Shown: positions 6,699 to 18,549 of the stretch, in pieces
How the letters are laid out: every line of letters starts with the position of its first letter
Numbering within the stretch: the first letter of the stretch is position 1
Assembly: GCA_902798365.1 (NCBI GenBank)
Contig: CADBWP010000023.1
Location: 24,923-60,371 of the forward strand
DNA from: an uncultured Ruminococcus sp.
GTDB lineage: Bacteria > Bacillota > Clostridia > Oscillospirales > Acutalibacteraceae
Reading direction: 5' to 3'
Length of the DNA: 35,449 nt
Position numbers and translations under genes: made by a program
Notes under the pieces: generated by a model
What the model was told of the DNA's origin: nothing
The model's database searches: none
What the model saw: the letters and a program-made list of their open reading frames with translations, nothing else

Positions 6699-8045
6699 GT
6701 GAAAAAGACACATCTCACAAGAGCCGCTGCAATAGCTATGGCTGCTCTTATGGCAGGCTCCGTTCTCGCGGGCTGCGGCGGCAGCAACGGCGAAAGCAAA
6801 GCCGAAGGCGGCAGCGGCGACGCTTCCAAGGGCAAGGTTTATTATTTGAACTTTAAGCCCGAGCAGGATCAGGCTTGGCAGGATCTGGCAAAGAAATACA
6901 CCGAAGAAACCGGCACAGAGGTAAAGGTATTTACCGCTGCCGAGGGCACCTATGAGCAGACCCTCTCGACCGAGATGGACAAGAGCGACGCTCCCACCCT
7001 GTTCCAGGTAAACGGCCCCGTCGGTCTTGCAAAGTGGAAGGATTTCTGCGACGACATGAGCGACACCGAGGCTTACAAGAACCTCACCTCTCAGGACTTT
7101 GCGCTTAAGGACGGCGACGCCGTTAAGGGCATTGCCTATGTAATTGAGACCTATGGTATCATTTACAACAAGACCCTGCTTCAGAAGTACTGCGATTCCG
7201 ACTTTGCTACCGTAAAGTCCATCGACGAGATCAACAGCTTTGACAAGCTTAAGACAGTTGCCGACGAGATTCAGGCAAACGCAGAGGCTCTCGGCGTTAA
7301 GGGCGCCTTCTCCTCAGCCGGTATGGACAGCTCCTCCGACTGGAGATTCAAGACCCACCTTGCCAACCTTCCCATCTACTTCGAGTACAAGGATGAGAAC
7401 ATCGGCGACACCGACGCCATCAAGGGCACATATCTTGACAACTACAAGAACATCTTCGACCTCTACATCACAGATTCCACCTGCAAGCCCACCGAGCTGG
7501 CTTCCAAGACCGGCGACGAGTCCAGAGAAGAATTTGTTAAGGGTGAGGCCGTATTCTTCCAGAACGGCACATGGGAATATCAGAACCTGCTCGACGGCGG
7601 ACTTAAGGACGACGACCTCGGCATGATGCCCATTTATGTAGGCGCAGGCGACGAGGCTAACCAGGGTCTGTGCACAGGTACAGAGAACTACTGGTGCATC
7701 AACAAGAACGCAAGCGACGACGACAAGGCTGCTACCAAGGCGTTCATCGACTGGTGCGTAACAAGCGAGACCGGCACAAAGGCAATGGCAGAGGACATGA
7801 GCTTTGTTATTCCCTTCAAGGCTGCCAAGGAATCCACCAACCTCTTCGTTAAGATCGACAAGGCTAACACCGACGCAGGCAAGGTTCCCGTATCGTGGAA
7901 CTTCCCCACCATGCCCAGCGAGACCTGGAAGGACGGCGTAGGCGCTGCTCTTACCCAGTATGCAGCAGGCACAGGCGATTGGGAAGCTGTTAAGACCGCA
8001 TTTGTTGACGGTTGGAAGACCGAAAAGGAGAAAGCCGCTAAATAA
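6699..8045 (+). CDS. ABC transporter sugar-binding lipoprotein (family 1 solute-binding protein)
   Basis: I place the start at the GTG at 6699, eight bases after AAAAGG. The in-frame ATG at 6645 has no ribosome binding site and would put a hydrophilic stretch before the signal peptide. The 448-residue product opens with a lipoprotein signal (KKTHLTRAAAIAMAAL, lipobox LAGC) and a low-complexity GGSNGES linker. The mature part has the pattern of MalE/MsmE-like CUT1 binding proteins: TEVKVF early, DAPTLFQVNGP, YGIIYNKTLL, EFVKGEAVFFQNGTWEY, and FPTMPSETWKD near the end. It should capture an oligosaccharide or other carbohydrate at the membrane and hand it to the two permeases downstream; the ligand cannot be read from sequence. 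Codon choice is strikingly biased (AAG, AAC, GAC, ATC preferred, ATA nearly absent) compared with its neighbours, suggesting high expression. Confidence 0.93.
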   Translation: MKKTHLTRAAAIAMAALMAGSVLAGCGGSNGESKAEGGSGDASKGKVYYLNFKPEQDQAWQDLAKKYTEETGTEVKVFTAAEGTYEQTLSTEMDKSDAPTLFQVNGPVGLAKWKDFCDDMSDTEAYKNLTSQDFALKDGDAVKGIAYVIETYGIIYNKTLLQKYCDSDFATVKSIDEINSFDKLKTVADEIQANAEALGVKGAFSSAGMDSSSDWRFKTHLANLPIYFEYKDENIGDTDAIKGTYLDNYKNIFDLYITDSTCKPTELASKTGDESREEFVKGEAVFFQNGTWEYQNLLDGGLKDDDLGMMPIYVGAGDEANQGLCTGTENYWCINKNASDDDKAATKAFIDWCVTSETGTKAMAEDMSFVIPFKAAKESTNLFVKIDKANTDAGKVPVSWNFPTMPSETWKDGVGAALTQYAAGTGDWEAVKTAFVDGWKTEKEKAAK

Positions 8046-8077
8046 TAATTAAGCTGCTTCCTTGTATAGTATCAAAA

Positions 8078-8104
8078 GGGGGGCGCACTTTGTGCCCCTC
8101 TTTG
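8078..8104 (+). terminator. Intra-operon hairpin between binding protein and permeases
   Basis: A stem of GGGG-C-GCAC against GTGCCCC with a TTT loop (about 8080-8098) is followed by a T-rich run. Such hairpins often let the binding protein mRNA outnumber the permease mRNA by partial termination or by protecting the upstream 3' end. It is inferred to do so here. Confidence 0.6.
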
Positions 8105-8126
8105 TGTTTTACGAAAGGCAAAGAAT

Positions 8127-8993
8127 ATGTTTAAAAAGCCAAGAAGAAAAATATATGCGCTTATCTTTGTTCTTCCCACCTTTGCCGCGTTTATCATAGG
8201 CTTCATCTATCCGTTCGTAAAGGGCATAGAGCTGTCCTTCTGCAAGTTCCAGCTCATTTCCCAAACAGAATTTGTGGGCATAAACAACTACATAGAGGCC
8301 TTTCAGGACGAAAGCTTCAAAAGCTCGTTCTTCTTTACCCTGTGGTTCGTTATAGTGTCTGTCATTCTCATCAACCTCATTGCCTTCTTCGTTGCCTATG
8401 CGCTCACGCTTGGCATAAGAGGCTCCAATGTGTTCCGAACGGTATTCTTCCTGCCCAACCTGGTGGGCGGCATTATTCTGGGCTACATCTGGCACCAGAT
8501 CTTTGACGCCATCCTCAGAAACATGGACATGCCCTCGCTGGTTACAAACACCTCTATGGGCTTCTGGGGTCTTATAATCCTTATGTGCTGGCAGCAGGCG
8601 GGTTACATGATGATAATTTACATAGCGGGCTTCCAGAGCGTTCCCGCCGATTTGTACGAAGCGGCAAAAATCGACGGCGCAAACAAGCGTCAGATGCTGA
8701 CCAACGTCACTCTGCCCATGATGATGCCGTCAATAACCATCTGCACATTCCTTACGCTTACAAACTCCTTTAAGCTGTTTGACCAGAACCTTGCGCTTAC
8801 CGCAGGTAAGCCCTATGTTGACGGCATTTGGCAGACTCGCATGATGGCTCTCAACATTTACGAGGTGTTCTACGGCGAGTCCTCCACCGCCAAGGGCGTT
8901 GGACAGGCAGAGGGCGTTATCTTCTTCCTTATCGTCGTCGTTATCGCGCTGGCACAGCTTTATCTTACCAGAAGAAGAGAGGTGCAGGCATAA
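8127..8993 (+). CDS. CUT1 sugar ABC transporter permease, MalF/UgpA type
   Basis: This 288-residue protein has six predicted membrane segments, the first starting at about residue 10 (ALIFVLPTFAAFIIGFIYPF). The cytoplasmic EAA loop reads EAAKIDGANKRQ followed by TLPMMMPS, the site that docks on the ATPase. It lacks the long extra N-terminal region of E. coli MalF and so resembles the UgpA/LacF group. AAAGG lies nine bases before the ATG. It forms the transmembrane channel with the next gene, and its stop overlaps the next start by one base (TAATG), implying translational coupling. No ATP-binding subunit is encoded in the cluster; a shared MsmK/UgpC-type ATPase elsewhere is usual for this group. 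Confidence 0.93.
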   Translation: MFKKPRRKIYALIFVLPTFAAFIIGFIYPFVKGIELSFCKFQLISQTEFVGINNYIEAFQDESFKSSFFFTLWFVIVSVILINLIAFFVAYALTLGIRGSNVFRTVFFLPNLVGGIILGYIWHQIFDAILRNMDMPSLVTNTSMGFWGLIILMCWQQAGYMMIIYIAGFQSVPADLYEAAKIDGANKRQMLTNVTLPMMMPSITICTFLTLTNSFKLFDQNLALTAGKPYVDGIWQTRMMALNIYEVFYGESSTAKGVGQAEGVIFFLIVVVIALAQLYLTRRREVQA

Positions 8994-9874
8994 TGGCAAA
9001 GGTAGCAGCAAAAGCAAAAGAACCCAAGGTGCGCAAAAAGCAAACCTTAGGCATGAAGCTGCTCACGGTCATTTTTACCGTGGTGTCGGTGTTTTACGTC
9101 ATGCCTGTATTCATCGTTCTGATGAATTCCTTCAAAACAAACGCGGGAATAGCGACAAACCTTTACGCTTTTCCCAACGCCGAAACCTTCAATCAGTTTT
9201 CAAACTACATCAAGGGTATGACCTTCGCCAACTATCCGTTTTATATGTCCGCGCTGTGGAGCGTGTTCATAACCGTGGGCGGCGTAACGCTCATACTCAT
9301 ATGCACATCAATGTGCGCATGGTACATCCAGCGCTCCAACACCATTGTGTGTAAAATAATCTACTATCTGTGCATTTTCTCAATGGTAGTTCCCTTCCAG
9401 ATGGTAATGTATCCGCTGTCCAAAACAGCCGACACCCTTCATCTTGACACCCCTTGGGGAATTTTGGTCATGTATCTGGGCTTTGGCGCGGGCTTGGCGG
9501 TGTTCATGTTCGCGGGCTTTGTGCGCTCTATCCCCATCGAGATAGAGGAGGCTGCCGACGTTGACGGCGCAGGTCCCCTGCGAACCTTCTTCCAGGTGGT
9601 GCTTCCCATAATGAAGCCCACGTTTATATCCATAGCGATCCTCGAGACGATGTGGATCTGGAACGACTATCTGCTTCCGTACCTTGTGCTCAAAAAGGGC
9701 GTTTATAAAACCATACCCATCCACATGCAGTACCTCAACGGCAGCTACGGCCAGACCGACAACGGCGCTATAATGGCGCTTGTCGTGCTCAGCATAGTGC
9801 CCATAGTGGCGTTCTATTTCGCCTGCCAGAAGTACATCATAGAGGGCGTGGTATCCGGCGCCGTAAAGGGCTGA
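8993..9874 (+). CDS. CUT1 sugar ABC transporter permease, MalG/UgpE type
   Basis: A 293-residue protein starting at the ATG that overlaps the upstream TAA; the frame is open further upstream but that part lies inside the preceding gene. A basic cytoplasmic N-terminus (AKVAAKAKEPKVRKKQ) precedes six membrane segments. The EAA loop is EIEEAADVDGAGPLR followed by VVLPIMKPT. WIWNDYLLPYLVL and the C-terminal QKYIIEGVVSGAVKG are typical of MalG-like permeases. It pairs with the 8127-8993 product and the 6699-8045 lipoprotein to form one importer. The purine-rich repeat (copy 3) and a strong hairpin follow the stop. Confidence 0.94.
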   Translation: MAKVAAKAKEPKVRKKQTLGMKLLTVIFTVVSVFYVMPVFIVLMNSFKTNAGIATNLYAFPNAETFNQFSNYIKGMTFANYPFYMSALWSVFITVGGVTLILICTSMCAWYIQRSNTIVCKIIYYLCIFSMVVPFQMVMYPLSKTADTLHLDTPWGILVMYLGFGAGLAVFMFAGFVRSIPIEIEEAADVDGAGPLRTFFQVVLPIMKPTFISIAILETMWIWNDYLLPYLVLKKGVYKTIPIHMQYLNGSYGQTDNGAIMALVVLSIVPIVAFYFACQKYIIEGVVSGAVKG

Positions 9875-9876
9875 TA

Positions 9877-9909
9877 CGAGAGAACAGAAAACAGAGATCA
9901 GAGAATAGT
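9877..9909 (+). repeat. AGAGATTAG purine-rich repeat, copy 3
   Basis: GAGAGAACAGAAAACAGAGA followed by TCAGAGAATAG begins two bases after the permease stop codon, in the sense orientation of the permease gene. It ends in AGTGAATAA, which resembles the TGAA heptad seen at 25474. Confidence 0.75.
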
Positions 9910-9911
9910 GA

Positions 9912-9956
9912 ATAAAAAACACCCGGGAATCCGCAAGTTCGGTTTCCCGGGTTAAT
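9912..9956. terminator. Bidirectional rho-independent terminator
   Basis: ACCCGGGAA (9921-9929) pairs perfectly with TTCCCGGGT (9944-9952). On the minus strand it is followed by a T run (plus-strand A at 9914-9919), making it a strong terminator for the V-ATPase operon. On the plus strand the tail is only T-rich. It separates the convergent importer and ATPase operons. Confidence 0.85.
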
Positions 9957-9979
9957 TCTTGTTTTATTCTAAAAAAGAA

Positions 9980-10642
9980 TTATTTATATTGTTCGGAGTA
10001 GCCGTGAGCCTTGTCAAGCAGCATGTCCTTTACCTTCATCAGCCTTGTGCGGCTTGAACGGTCGTTTTCCTCAAGCTTCATCGAGATATACTTGATTGTC
10101 TCCTGATAGCGCGGAATCATAACGTGCTCAAGCGAATTAACGCGGCGGCGCGTTTTTTCTATTTCTGCGCTCATCAGCTCGCAGCTTTTTTCATATTGCG
10201 CAAGCTTTATAAGGTCGGGCAGCACGCGGTCAAGCGAGATAACGGCGTCGTCAAGCTCAAACGAGGTGAACGCAAAGCCGTAGGGGAAGATGTCGCCCTT
10301 GTCGGCGGTGCGCGTGTTTGTCTCAAACTGCGGAATATCGACGCTCATAACGTTCTTGGAGCCCACCTCAACGCTTATCTGCTGCTTGGGCGAAAGCAAA
10401 GAGCCGTCGAGCGCCTGCTTGCTCATAACCGCCGAGGCGTTTACAAAGTGGTCGTTGCACAGCAGCAGCTCGCGCTCCACCTGCTCGCGCAGGTCGCGCG
10501 TCTCACGCACAAGCTCCAAAAACTGCCGCATAAGCTCGTCGCGCTTGTCCTTGAGCATTTTGTGACCCCTTACGGCGGTGACAAGCTGTTTTTTCAGCTT
10601 GCTCAGCTGCATTCGCGTGGGGTTTACATTCATTACAGCCAT
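9980..10642 (-). CDS. ntpD: V-type ATP synthase subunit D (central rotor shaft)
   Basis: The 220-residue product begins with the subunit D signature (NVNPTRMQLSKLKKQL, then KMLKDKRDEL) and is dominated by two long helices, residues about 15-65 and 165-215, which form the coiled-coil shaft turning inside the A3B3 head. It is the last gene of the operon, eight bases after subunit B, and is followed by the bidirectional terminator. Length and pattern match E. hirae NtpD. Confidence 0.95.
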   Translation of the reverse strand: MAVMNVNPTRMQLSKLKKQLVTAVRGHKMLKDKRDELMRQFLELVRETRDLREQVERELLLCNDHFVNASAVMSKQALDGSLLSPKQQISVEVGSKNVMSVDIPQFETNTRTADKGDIFPYGFAFTSFELDDAVISLDRVLPDLIKLAQYEKSCELMSAEIEKTRRRVNSLEHVMIPRYQETIKYISMKLEENDRSSRTRLMKVKDMLLDKAHGYSEQYK

Positions 10643-10650
10643 AAGTCACC

Positions 10651-12027
10651 TCATCGGGACTCGGGATAAAACTCGTCGAGCATATCGTCCTTGATTCTCT
10701 TAAGCTCCGAACGCGGCAGAATAGCCAGCAGCCTCCAGCCGATGTCAAGGGTCTCCTCAATAGAGCGGTTGGCGTCGTAGCCCTGGGACACATATTCCTT
10801 TTCAAACGCTTCGGCAAACTCGGCGTACTTTTTGTCCATGTCGGTCAGCGCAGCCTCGCCCAGAATAACCATCAGCTCGCGCGCGTCCTTGCCTCTTGCA
10901 TACGCGGCAAACAGCTGGTTCATGGTTGCTGCGTGATCCTTACGGGTGCGGCCGGGGCCTATGCCCTTGTCCTTAAGACGCGACAGCGAGGGCAGCACGT
11001 CGATGGGCGGCGTAACGCCCTTGCGGTACAGCTCGCGGCTCAGAATTATCTGACCCTCGGTGATGTAGCCCGTAAGGTCGGGAATGGGGTGGGTCTTGTC
11101 GTCCTCGGGCATGGTCAGAATGGGTATAAGCGTTATCGAGCCGTCCTTGCCGCGCAGCCTGCCGGCTCTCTCATACAGGGTTGCAAGGTCGGTGTACATA
11201 TAGCCCGGATAGCCGCGGCGACCGGGAACCTCCTTGCGGGCAGCCGAAACCTCGCGCAGCGCGTCGGCATAGTTTGTTATGTCGGTCATAATGACAAGCA
11301 CGTGCATGCCAAGGTCGAACGCCAGATACTCGGCGGCGGTAAGCGCCATTTTCGGCGTGGCTATACGCTCGATTGCGGGGTCGTTTGCAAGGTTTACAAA
11401 CATTACGGTGCGGTCTATCGCGCCCGTTTCCTTAAAGGACTGAACAAAGTATTCGGATTCCTCAAAGGTAATACCCATTGCGGCAAACACAACGGCAAAC
11501 TGCTCGTTCTTGCCGCGAACCGTAGCCTGACGCGCGATCTGCGCCGCAAGGCGTGAGTGGGGAAGACCCGAGGCAGAGAATATGGGCAGCTTCTGTCCTC
11601 TTACAAGCGTGTTAAGACCGTCGATGGCGGAAACGCCCGTCTGAATAAACTCCTGCGGATAATTTCTTGCGGCGGGGTTCATGGGCGTTCCGTTAACGTC
11701 CAGGCGCTTTTCGGGAATAAGCGCGGGGCCGCCGTCTATGGGGTTGCCCAGTCCGTCAAAAACCCTTGACAGCATGTCGGGCGACACGGGAAGCTCCATT
11801 GACCTTCCCAAAAATCTTACCTTGCTGTCCGCCAGGTTGATTCCCGCGGCGGATTCAAACAGCTGCACAAGGGCGTTGCTTCCGTTTACCTCAAGCACCT
11901 TGCAGCGGCGGGTCTCGCCGTTGGGCAGCTCAATTTCGCCCAGCTCGTCGTACTTTACGTCCTCGACGTCGCTGATCATCATAAGAGGGCCTGCTACCTC
12001 TCTAATAGTGCGGTATTCCTTGGGCAT
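10651..12027 (-). CDS. ntpB: V-type ATP synthase subunit B (non-catalytic head subunit)
   Basis: The 458-residue protein matches NtpB/AtpB throughout. The P-loop position is degenerate ([15 protein letters not shown]), as expected for the non-catalytic subunit, and the Arg-finger region [19 protein letters not shown] with [12 protein letters not shown] is intact. It forms the alternating A3B3 ring with subunit A. Its ATG shares one base with the stop codon of subunit A, implying coupled translation and equal stoichiometry. Confidence 0.97.
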   Translation of the reverse strand: MPKEYRTIREVAGPLMMISDVEDVKYDELGEIELPNGETRRCKVLEVNGSNALVQLFESAAGINLADSKVRFLGRSMELPVSPDMLSRVFDGLGNPIDGGPALIPEKRLDVNGTPMNPAARNYPQEFIQTGVSAIDGLNTLVRGQKLPIFSASGLPHSRLAAQIARQATVRGKNEQFAVVFAAMGITFEESEYFVQSFKETGAIDRTVMFVNLANDPAIERIATPKMALTAAEYLAFDLGMHVLVIMTDITNYADALREVSAARKEVPGRRGYPGYMYTDLATLYERAGRLRGKDGSITLIPILTMPEDDKTHPIPDLTGYITEGQIILSRELYRKGVTPPIDVLPSLSRLKDKGIGPGRTRKDHAATMNQLFAAYARGKDARELMVILGEAALTDMDKKYAEFAEAFEKEYVSQGYDANRSIEETLDIGWRLLAILPRSELKRIKDDMLDEFYPESR

Positions 12028-13766
12028 CAGTCATCACTCCTTTTCAGCACGTCTGCGATCTCCGAGTCAAGCTGGCTTTCGATCGACTCAAATTCAGCCT
12101 GAACCTTGTCCTCGGGTTCATATTTAAAGCGTCCTATGCGCTCGCGCACGGGAATATTTACAAGCAGTTCAATGTTTGCGCCGTTGTCAAGCGCCTCGCG
12201 CGCCTTGTCGTAATAGCTGAGGATAGCGCGCATCATAAGCACCTGCTTGGGCAGCGAGGTGTAGGTGTCGGTGGGGTCGAACGCGTTCTGGTGCAGATAG
12301 TCCTCGCGGATAGAGCGGGCGGACTCAAGCTTGAGCCTGTCGGGAGCCGACAGCGCGTCCATACCAACAAGGTTTACGATCTCCTGCAGCTCGGCCTCGT
12401 CCTGAAGCAGAGCCATAAGCCTGCCGCGCAGCTGCATAAAGTCGGGAGCGGCGTTTTCGGCAAACCATTTTTCAAGCTGGTCGGTGTAGAGCGAGTAGCT
12501 CGTAAGCCAGTTGATGGCAGGGAAGTGGCGCTTGTACGCAAGGTTTGCGTCCAGTCCCCAGAACACCTTGACTATGCGCAGGGTAGCCTGCGATACGGGC
12601 TCCGAGATGTCGCCGCCGGGGGGCGATACCGCGCCTATTACCGACAGAGCGCCCTCGGTGTCGCCGGTGCCGTTTACTATAACGCGTCCGGCTCTCTCGT
12701 AAAACTGTGCCAGACGGCTGCCCAGATACGCCGGATAGCCCTCCTCACCGGGCATTTCCTCAAGACGGCCGGACATCTCTCTGAGCGCCTCTGCCCAGCG
12801 CGAGGTGGAGTCAGCCATAAGCGCCACGGTGTAGCCCATGTCGCGGAAGTACTCCGCTATGGTTATGCCCGTGTAAATCGACGCCTCACGCGCCGCAACG
12901 GGCATGTCGGAGGTGTTTGCGATAAGCACCGTTCTCTCCATAAGCGAGTTGCCCGTGCGCGGATCCTTAAGCTCGGGGAACTCGTTGAGCACGTCGGTCA
13001 TCTCGTTGCCGCGCTCGCCGCAGCCTATGTAAACGATGATGTCCGCAGCCGCCCACTTTGCCAGCTGGTGCTGAACAACGGTCTTGCCCGAGCCGAACGG
13101 ACCGGGAACCGCCGCAACGCCTCCCTTGGCAAGCGGAAACAGGGTGTCAACGGGTCTTTGTCCCGTGGTCAGAAGAATGTCGGGCGAGAGCTTTCTTTTG
13201 TAGGGACGGCCTACGCGCACCGGCCAGGTGGTGAACATCTTCACGTCCTTTGTGCCGTCGCCGGTTTTTATAACGGCAACCGCGTCGTCAAGCGTAAACT
13301 CGCCCGCCTTTATGCTCTCTACGGTACCCTCTGTCTTGTTGGGAACCATTATTTTGTGCAGAACGGCAGCCGTCTCGCGGACGGTGCCCAGTACGTCGCC
13401 TGCAACCACCTTGTCGCCTGCCTTTACGCAGGGCTCAAACTTCCATTTCTTGGTGTGGTTGAGCGGCGGAACGTCTATGCCGCGCTTAAGGTTTGTGCCC
13501 GCGACCTTCATGATCTCGTCAAGAGGGCGCTGGATTCCGTCGTAAATAGCGCCGATAAGGCCGGGACCCAGCTCCACCGAAAGCGGAGCGCCCGTGGATT
13601 CCACGGTTTCGCCGGGGCCGAGACCCGAGGTTTCCTCATAAACCTGGATCGAAGCCCTGTCGCCGTGCATCTCTATTATTTCGCCGATAAGACGCTGACT
13701 GCTTTCACGCATGCCCTCGGCTATGACCAGAGGGCCTGCAACCTTTGTTATAATACCTGATTTCAA
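12027..13766 (-). CDS. ntpA: V-type ATP synthase subunit A (catalytic)
   Basis: The 579-residue catalytic subunit carries Walker [41 protein letters not shown] and [17 protein letters not shown], with the long non-homologous insertion that distinguishes A-type from F-type beta subunits. I take the TTG at 13766 as start: the product then begins [19 protein letters not shown], as in the family, GAGGTG lies six bases upstream, and the gap to subunit F is 10 bases. A longer reading to 13865 would overlap subunit F and add unrelated residues. It hydrolyses or makes ATP at the A/B interface. Confidence 0.97.
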   Translation of the reverse strand: MKSGIITKVAGPLVIAEGMRESSQRLIGEIIEMHGDRASIQVYEETSGLGPGETVESTGAPLSVELGPGLIGAIYDGIQRPLDEIMKVAGTNLKRGIDVPPLNHTKKWKFEPCVKAGDKVVAGDVLGTVRETAAVLHKIMVPNKTEGTVESIKAGEFTLDDAVAVIKTGDGTKDVKMFTTWPVRVGRPYKRKLSPDILLTTGQRPVDTLFPLAKGGVAAVPGPFGSGKTVVQHQLAKWAAADIIVYIGCGERGNEMTDVLNEFPELKDPRTGNSLMERTVLIANTSDMPVAAREASIYTGITIAEYFRDMGYTVALMADSTSRWAEALREMSGRLEEMPGEEGYPAYLGSRLAQFYERAGRVIVNGTGDTEGALSVIGAVSPPGGDISEPVSQATLRIVKVFWGLDANLAYKRHFPAINWLTSYSLYTDQLEKWFAENAAPDFMQLRGRLMALLQDEAELQEIVNLVGMDALSAPDRLKLESARSIREDYLHQNAFDPTDTYTSLPKQVLMMRAILSYYDKAREALDNGANIELLVNIPVRERIGRFKYEPEDKVQAEFESIESQLDSEIADVLKRSDD

Positions 13767-13776
13767 ATTATACACC

Positions 13777-14100
13777 TCAGTTATTGAAGATAATGTCGGA
13801 GCCGACCGCCTTTTCAACAAAGCCCGACAAACGCCGTCTGCCGGTTTGGCTGTTGCCCGTAACACCCGGAATGGGGATTATCGCGGGGGTCATCCTGTCC
13901 TCATAGCGTCCGCGTTCCTTTTCCGCCGAGTTATAAACAAGCTCGGTAAGATAGATCACCGCGTAGTTGTCGCTGTCTGCTATCCTGCGCAGCAGCTTTG
14001 CCGCCTCCGCCGGGTCGTCGCAGGGAAAAATGTCAAGACCCACCGCGGAAAAGCCCTTTATGCTTTCGCCGTCGCCTATGACGGCAATGTTTTTAGCCAT
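13777..14100 (-). CDS. ntpG: V-type ATP synthase subunit F (rotor cap)
   Basis: A 107-residue protein starting [20 protein letters not shown], the typical opening of subunit F (NtpG in E. hirae naming), followed by the Rossmann-like fold with YAVIYLTE and PAIIPIPG. It binds the D shaft and helps regulate rotation. The ATG at 14100 overlaps the end of subunit C by 8 bases. A GTG three codons earlier (14109) lies four bases after GGAAAGG and cannot be excluded as the start. Confidence 0.93.
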   Translation of the reverse strand: MAKNIAVIGDGESIKGFSAVGLDIFPCDDPAEAAKLLRRIADSDNYAVIYLTELVYNSAEKERGRYEDRMTPAIIPIPGVTGNSQTGRRRLSGFVEKAVGSDIIFNN

Positions 14101-15064
14101 AGATCTCACGCAGCCTTTCCCTTATAATGTCCGGCTCGGTGTTGGTTCTAATGCCGCCGGCAATGATGTGGATCACCTTTTTCTCCGCCTCAACGCCCAG
14201 GTAGTAGCCCAGCAGCGGCTCGGCGCCCTCGCTTGTGCGCTTGCAGCATTCCCTTGCAAGCGTTATAAGCATGTCGTCGGTAAAGCGTTCAAACGCCGAG
14301 GGTGATTCCTTAAACCGTTCAACAGCGGTTTTGCAGTCGTATTCGCTGCACTTTGAGAGCAGACCGAGCAGCGCGTCAAAGCCCTTGACGGCGGCTGCGG
14401 CGATCTCTTTTCTGCGAAAGCCCTCAACGTCGCACAGCGCGTTGTGCATATAGTCCCTGTCGGTGCCCGTGTGCGCGGCGCGAAGGGCTGTTTTTATGTT
14501 GCTGTAAAAAACAAGTGTTTCAAAGTATTTTTTCAGAAAAGCGGAGTTGTATCCGCGGCTCAGCCGCAGCATTTCGCGCATGACCGCCTTGTCAAGCACC
14601 GCGTCCGCCATTCGCGCGTCGCCCGTGTGGGCAAGCAGCTCATAGGCGCGGTCGCAGGGCTTTTGCATCCATTCGGGCAGCCTGTACATCTGACGGCGCT
14701 CCACCGCGTCAATAAGCTCTTCGTGCGCGGTAACGCAGGGCTCGATCATAAGGCTGCGGTATTCTCTGTCCGCCATGGTGCCTTTAAGCACCACCTTAAA
14801 GTTGTGCGCGTCGTTTTGAAGGATAAACGGGTCGAATATGCTCATGTCGGGCGCAACGCCGCGCAGATAAGCCCACATCTCGTCCGTGTGCTTTTCAAGC
14901 ATTTCGTCCGTGCCTGCCGCGTCGGTATAGCCCTTGTCGGCAAGAGTCGCGCACAGCTCGCCCTCGTCTTTGCACACCAAAAGCTGTTCTATGTCGGCGG
15001 GCTTAAACAGCGCCGTCTCCTTTGCGCGCACGGAGCCTATGGAAAATTCGTAAGATACTGCCAT
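14093..15064 (-). CDS. ntpC: V-type ATP synthase subunit C (rotor-ring adaptor)
   Basis: The 323-residue product (from the ATG at 15064, after AGGGGG) resembles subunit C/Vma6: short repeated helical bundles, SIGSVRAKETALF near the start, NDAHNFKVVLKG at about residue 98, and a C-terminal YYLGVEAEKKVIHIIAGGI. This subunit sits as a funnel between the D/F shaft and the membrane K ring. The frame is open to 15112, but that part overlaps subunit E and lacks a ribosome binding site. Confidence 0.93.
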   Translation of the reverse strand: MAVSYEFSIGSVRAKETALFKPADIEQLLVCKDEGELCATLADKGYTDAAGTDEMLEKHTDEMWAYLRGVAPDMSIFDPFILQNDAHNFKVVLKGTMADREYRSLMIEPCVTAHEELIDAVERRQMYRLPEWMQKPCDRAYELLAHTGDARMADAVLDKAVMREMLRLSRGYNSAFLKKYFETLVFYSNIKTALRAAHTGTDRDYMHNALCDVEGFRRKEIAAAAVKGFDALLGLLSKCSEYDCKTAVERFKESPSAFERFTDDMLITLARECCKRTSEGAEPLLGYYLGVEAEKKVIHIIAGGIRTNTEPDIIRERLREIYG

Positions 15065-15074
15065 AAGTGCCCCC

Positions 15075-15656
15075 TTACTGCGCAAACAGCTCTTTGTTGA
15101 TAAAGTCCTCAAGCCTGTCGCGCTCCGAGGCGATCATGGCGGAAAATTCCATGTTTTCCTCAACGTCGCCGCTCTTCAGAACAAACCCTCCGCTTATGCC
15201 TGCGGGCTCGTCCGAAACCGTCGCGTCAAGTCCCGCAGCCTTAAGCCTTTGGGCAAAGTCGCCCGGCAGGCGGTTCAAATCGCGGCGGTTCAGCATTATA
15301 ACTCCGCTTTTGCCGCCAAGCTTTGCGGCAAGGCGGTATATCGCCTCAAAGTATTCTTTATCGTCAAGACCGAGCAGATAGCTGTTCAGTCCGTCAATGG
15401 TTTTGTCTATTTCAGTCCTGCGCTGCTTAAGCAGAGCGTTGCGGGTCTCAAGCTGCGCGCGGCTTTTTGCGTTAGCCTTTATCTGCGCGCATTGCTTTTG
15501 CGCGTCCTCGGCTATCTGCGCCGCGTTCAGGTGGGCGTTTTGCTGAGCCTCGGCGATAACAGCGTCCTGCTCGCGCTTGGCTCTTGCCTCTATAGCCCTT
15601 ACGCTTTCGTCGCAGTCTGACTTAATACGGCTTAAAATCCTGTCGCTGCCGTTCAT
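15075..15656 (-). CDS. ntpE: V-type ATP synthase subunit E (peripheral stalk)
   Basis: A 193-residue protein with a long charged N-terminal helix (residues about 5-95, rich in Ala, Gln, Lys and Glu) and a compact C-terminal domain containing GGKSGVIMLNRRD and SGGFVLKSGDVEENMEF, as in NtpE/AtpE. It pairs with the small coiled-coil subunit encoded first in the operon to form the stator stalks. The gene lies between K and C, as in E. hirae. Confidence 0.92.
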   Translation of the reverse strand: MNGSDRILSRIKSDCDESVRAIEARAKREQDAVIAEAQQNAHLNAAQIAEDAQKQCAQIKANAKSRAQLETRNALLKQRRTEIDKTIDGLNSYLLGLDDKEYFEAIYRLAAKLGGKSGVIMLNRRDLNRLPGDFAQRLKAAGLDATVSDEPAGISGGFVLKSGDVEENMEFSAMIASERDRLEDFINKELFAQ

Positions 15657-15695
15657 TCAGACTCACCGTCCTTTCAGTAAAATGTACAAACGTCA

Positions 15696-18183
<2,488 letters not shown>

Positions 18184-18214
18184 TCGGCTTCACCACACTT
18201 TGTTTGTAATGTGC

Positions 18215-18526
18215 TCAGCCCAGCAGTGCGTTTGCCGCTTTTTTAATTACTGCGGGGCGGTTTTTTTCGGCAGAATCACAAATCTGCCTGCATTGCTTTT
18301 CGGCGTCCGCCTTTGCCTGCTCAAGCGTTTTTGCGCCTTCCGCTTTTGCGGCGTCAACAGCCGCCTGTGCGTCTGCACGTGCCTTTTGCTCGCGCCCGGC
18401 AACCAGCGCCTCGGCGTCCTGCTTTGCTTTGGCAAGAGCCTGCTGTGCCTCTGCCTTTGCGGCGTCCTCGCGCCGTATGCTGTCTTCCTCGGCGGCGCGG
18501 ATCGCTTCCAACATATCCTTCGCCAT
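18215..18526 (-). CDS. ntpF: V-type ATP synthase peripheral-stalk subunit G/H
   Basis: The first gene of the operon encodes a 103-residue, Ala/Lys/Glu/Gln-rich continuous coiled coil (MAKDMLEAIRAAEEDSIRR, then AAKAEAQQALAKAKQDAEAL), the pattern of the G/H stalk subunit that zips with subunit E. The ATG at 18526 follows AAAGGAGCG. Upstream in-frame codons to 18586 lie in the leader and encode nothing family-like. Sequence conservation in this subunit is low, so the call rests on composition, length and operon position. Confidence 0.88.
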   Translation of the reverse strand: MAKDMLEAIRAAEEDSIRREDAAKAEAQQALAKAKQDAEALVAGREQKARADAQAAVDAAKAEGAKTLEQAKADAEKQCRQICDSAEKNRPAVIKKAANALLG

Positions 18527-18549
18527 ATACGCTCCTTTCCTATTTGTAA

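Noticed and set aside
8828-8992. N-terminal extension of the second sugar permease
   Set aside because: It lies inside the first permease gene in another frame; the TAATG overlap and family length support the start at 8993.
12291-13760. Long plus-strand open frame of 489 codons
   Set aside because: It is antisense to the catalytic V-ATPase subunit and arises from that gene's codon bias; the product resembles nothing.
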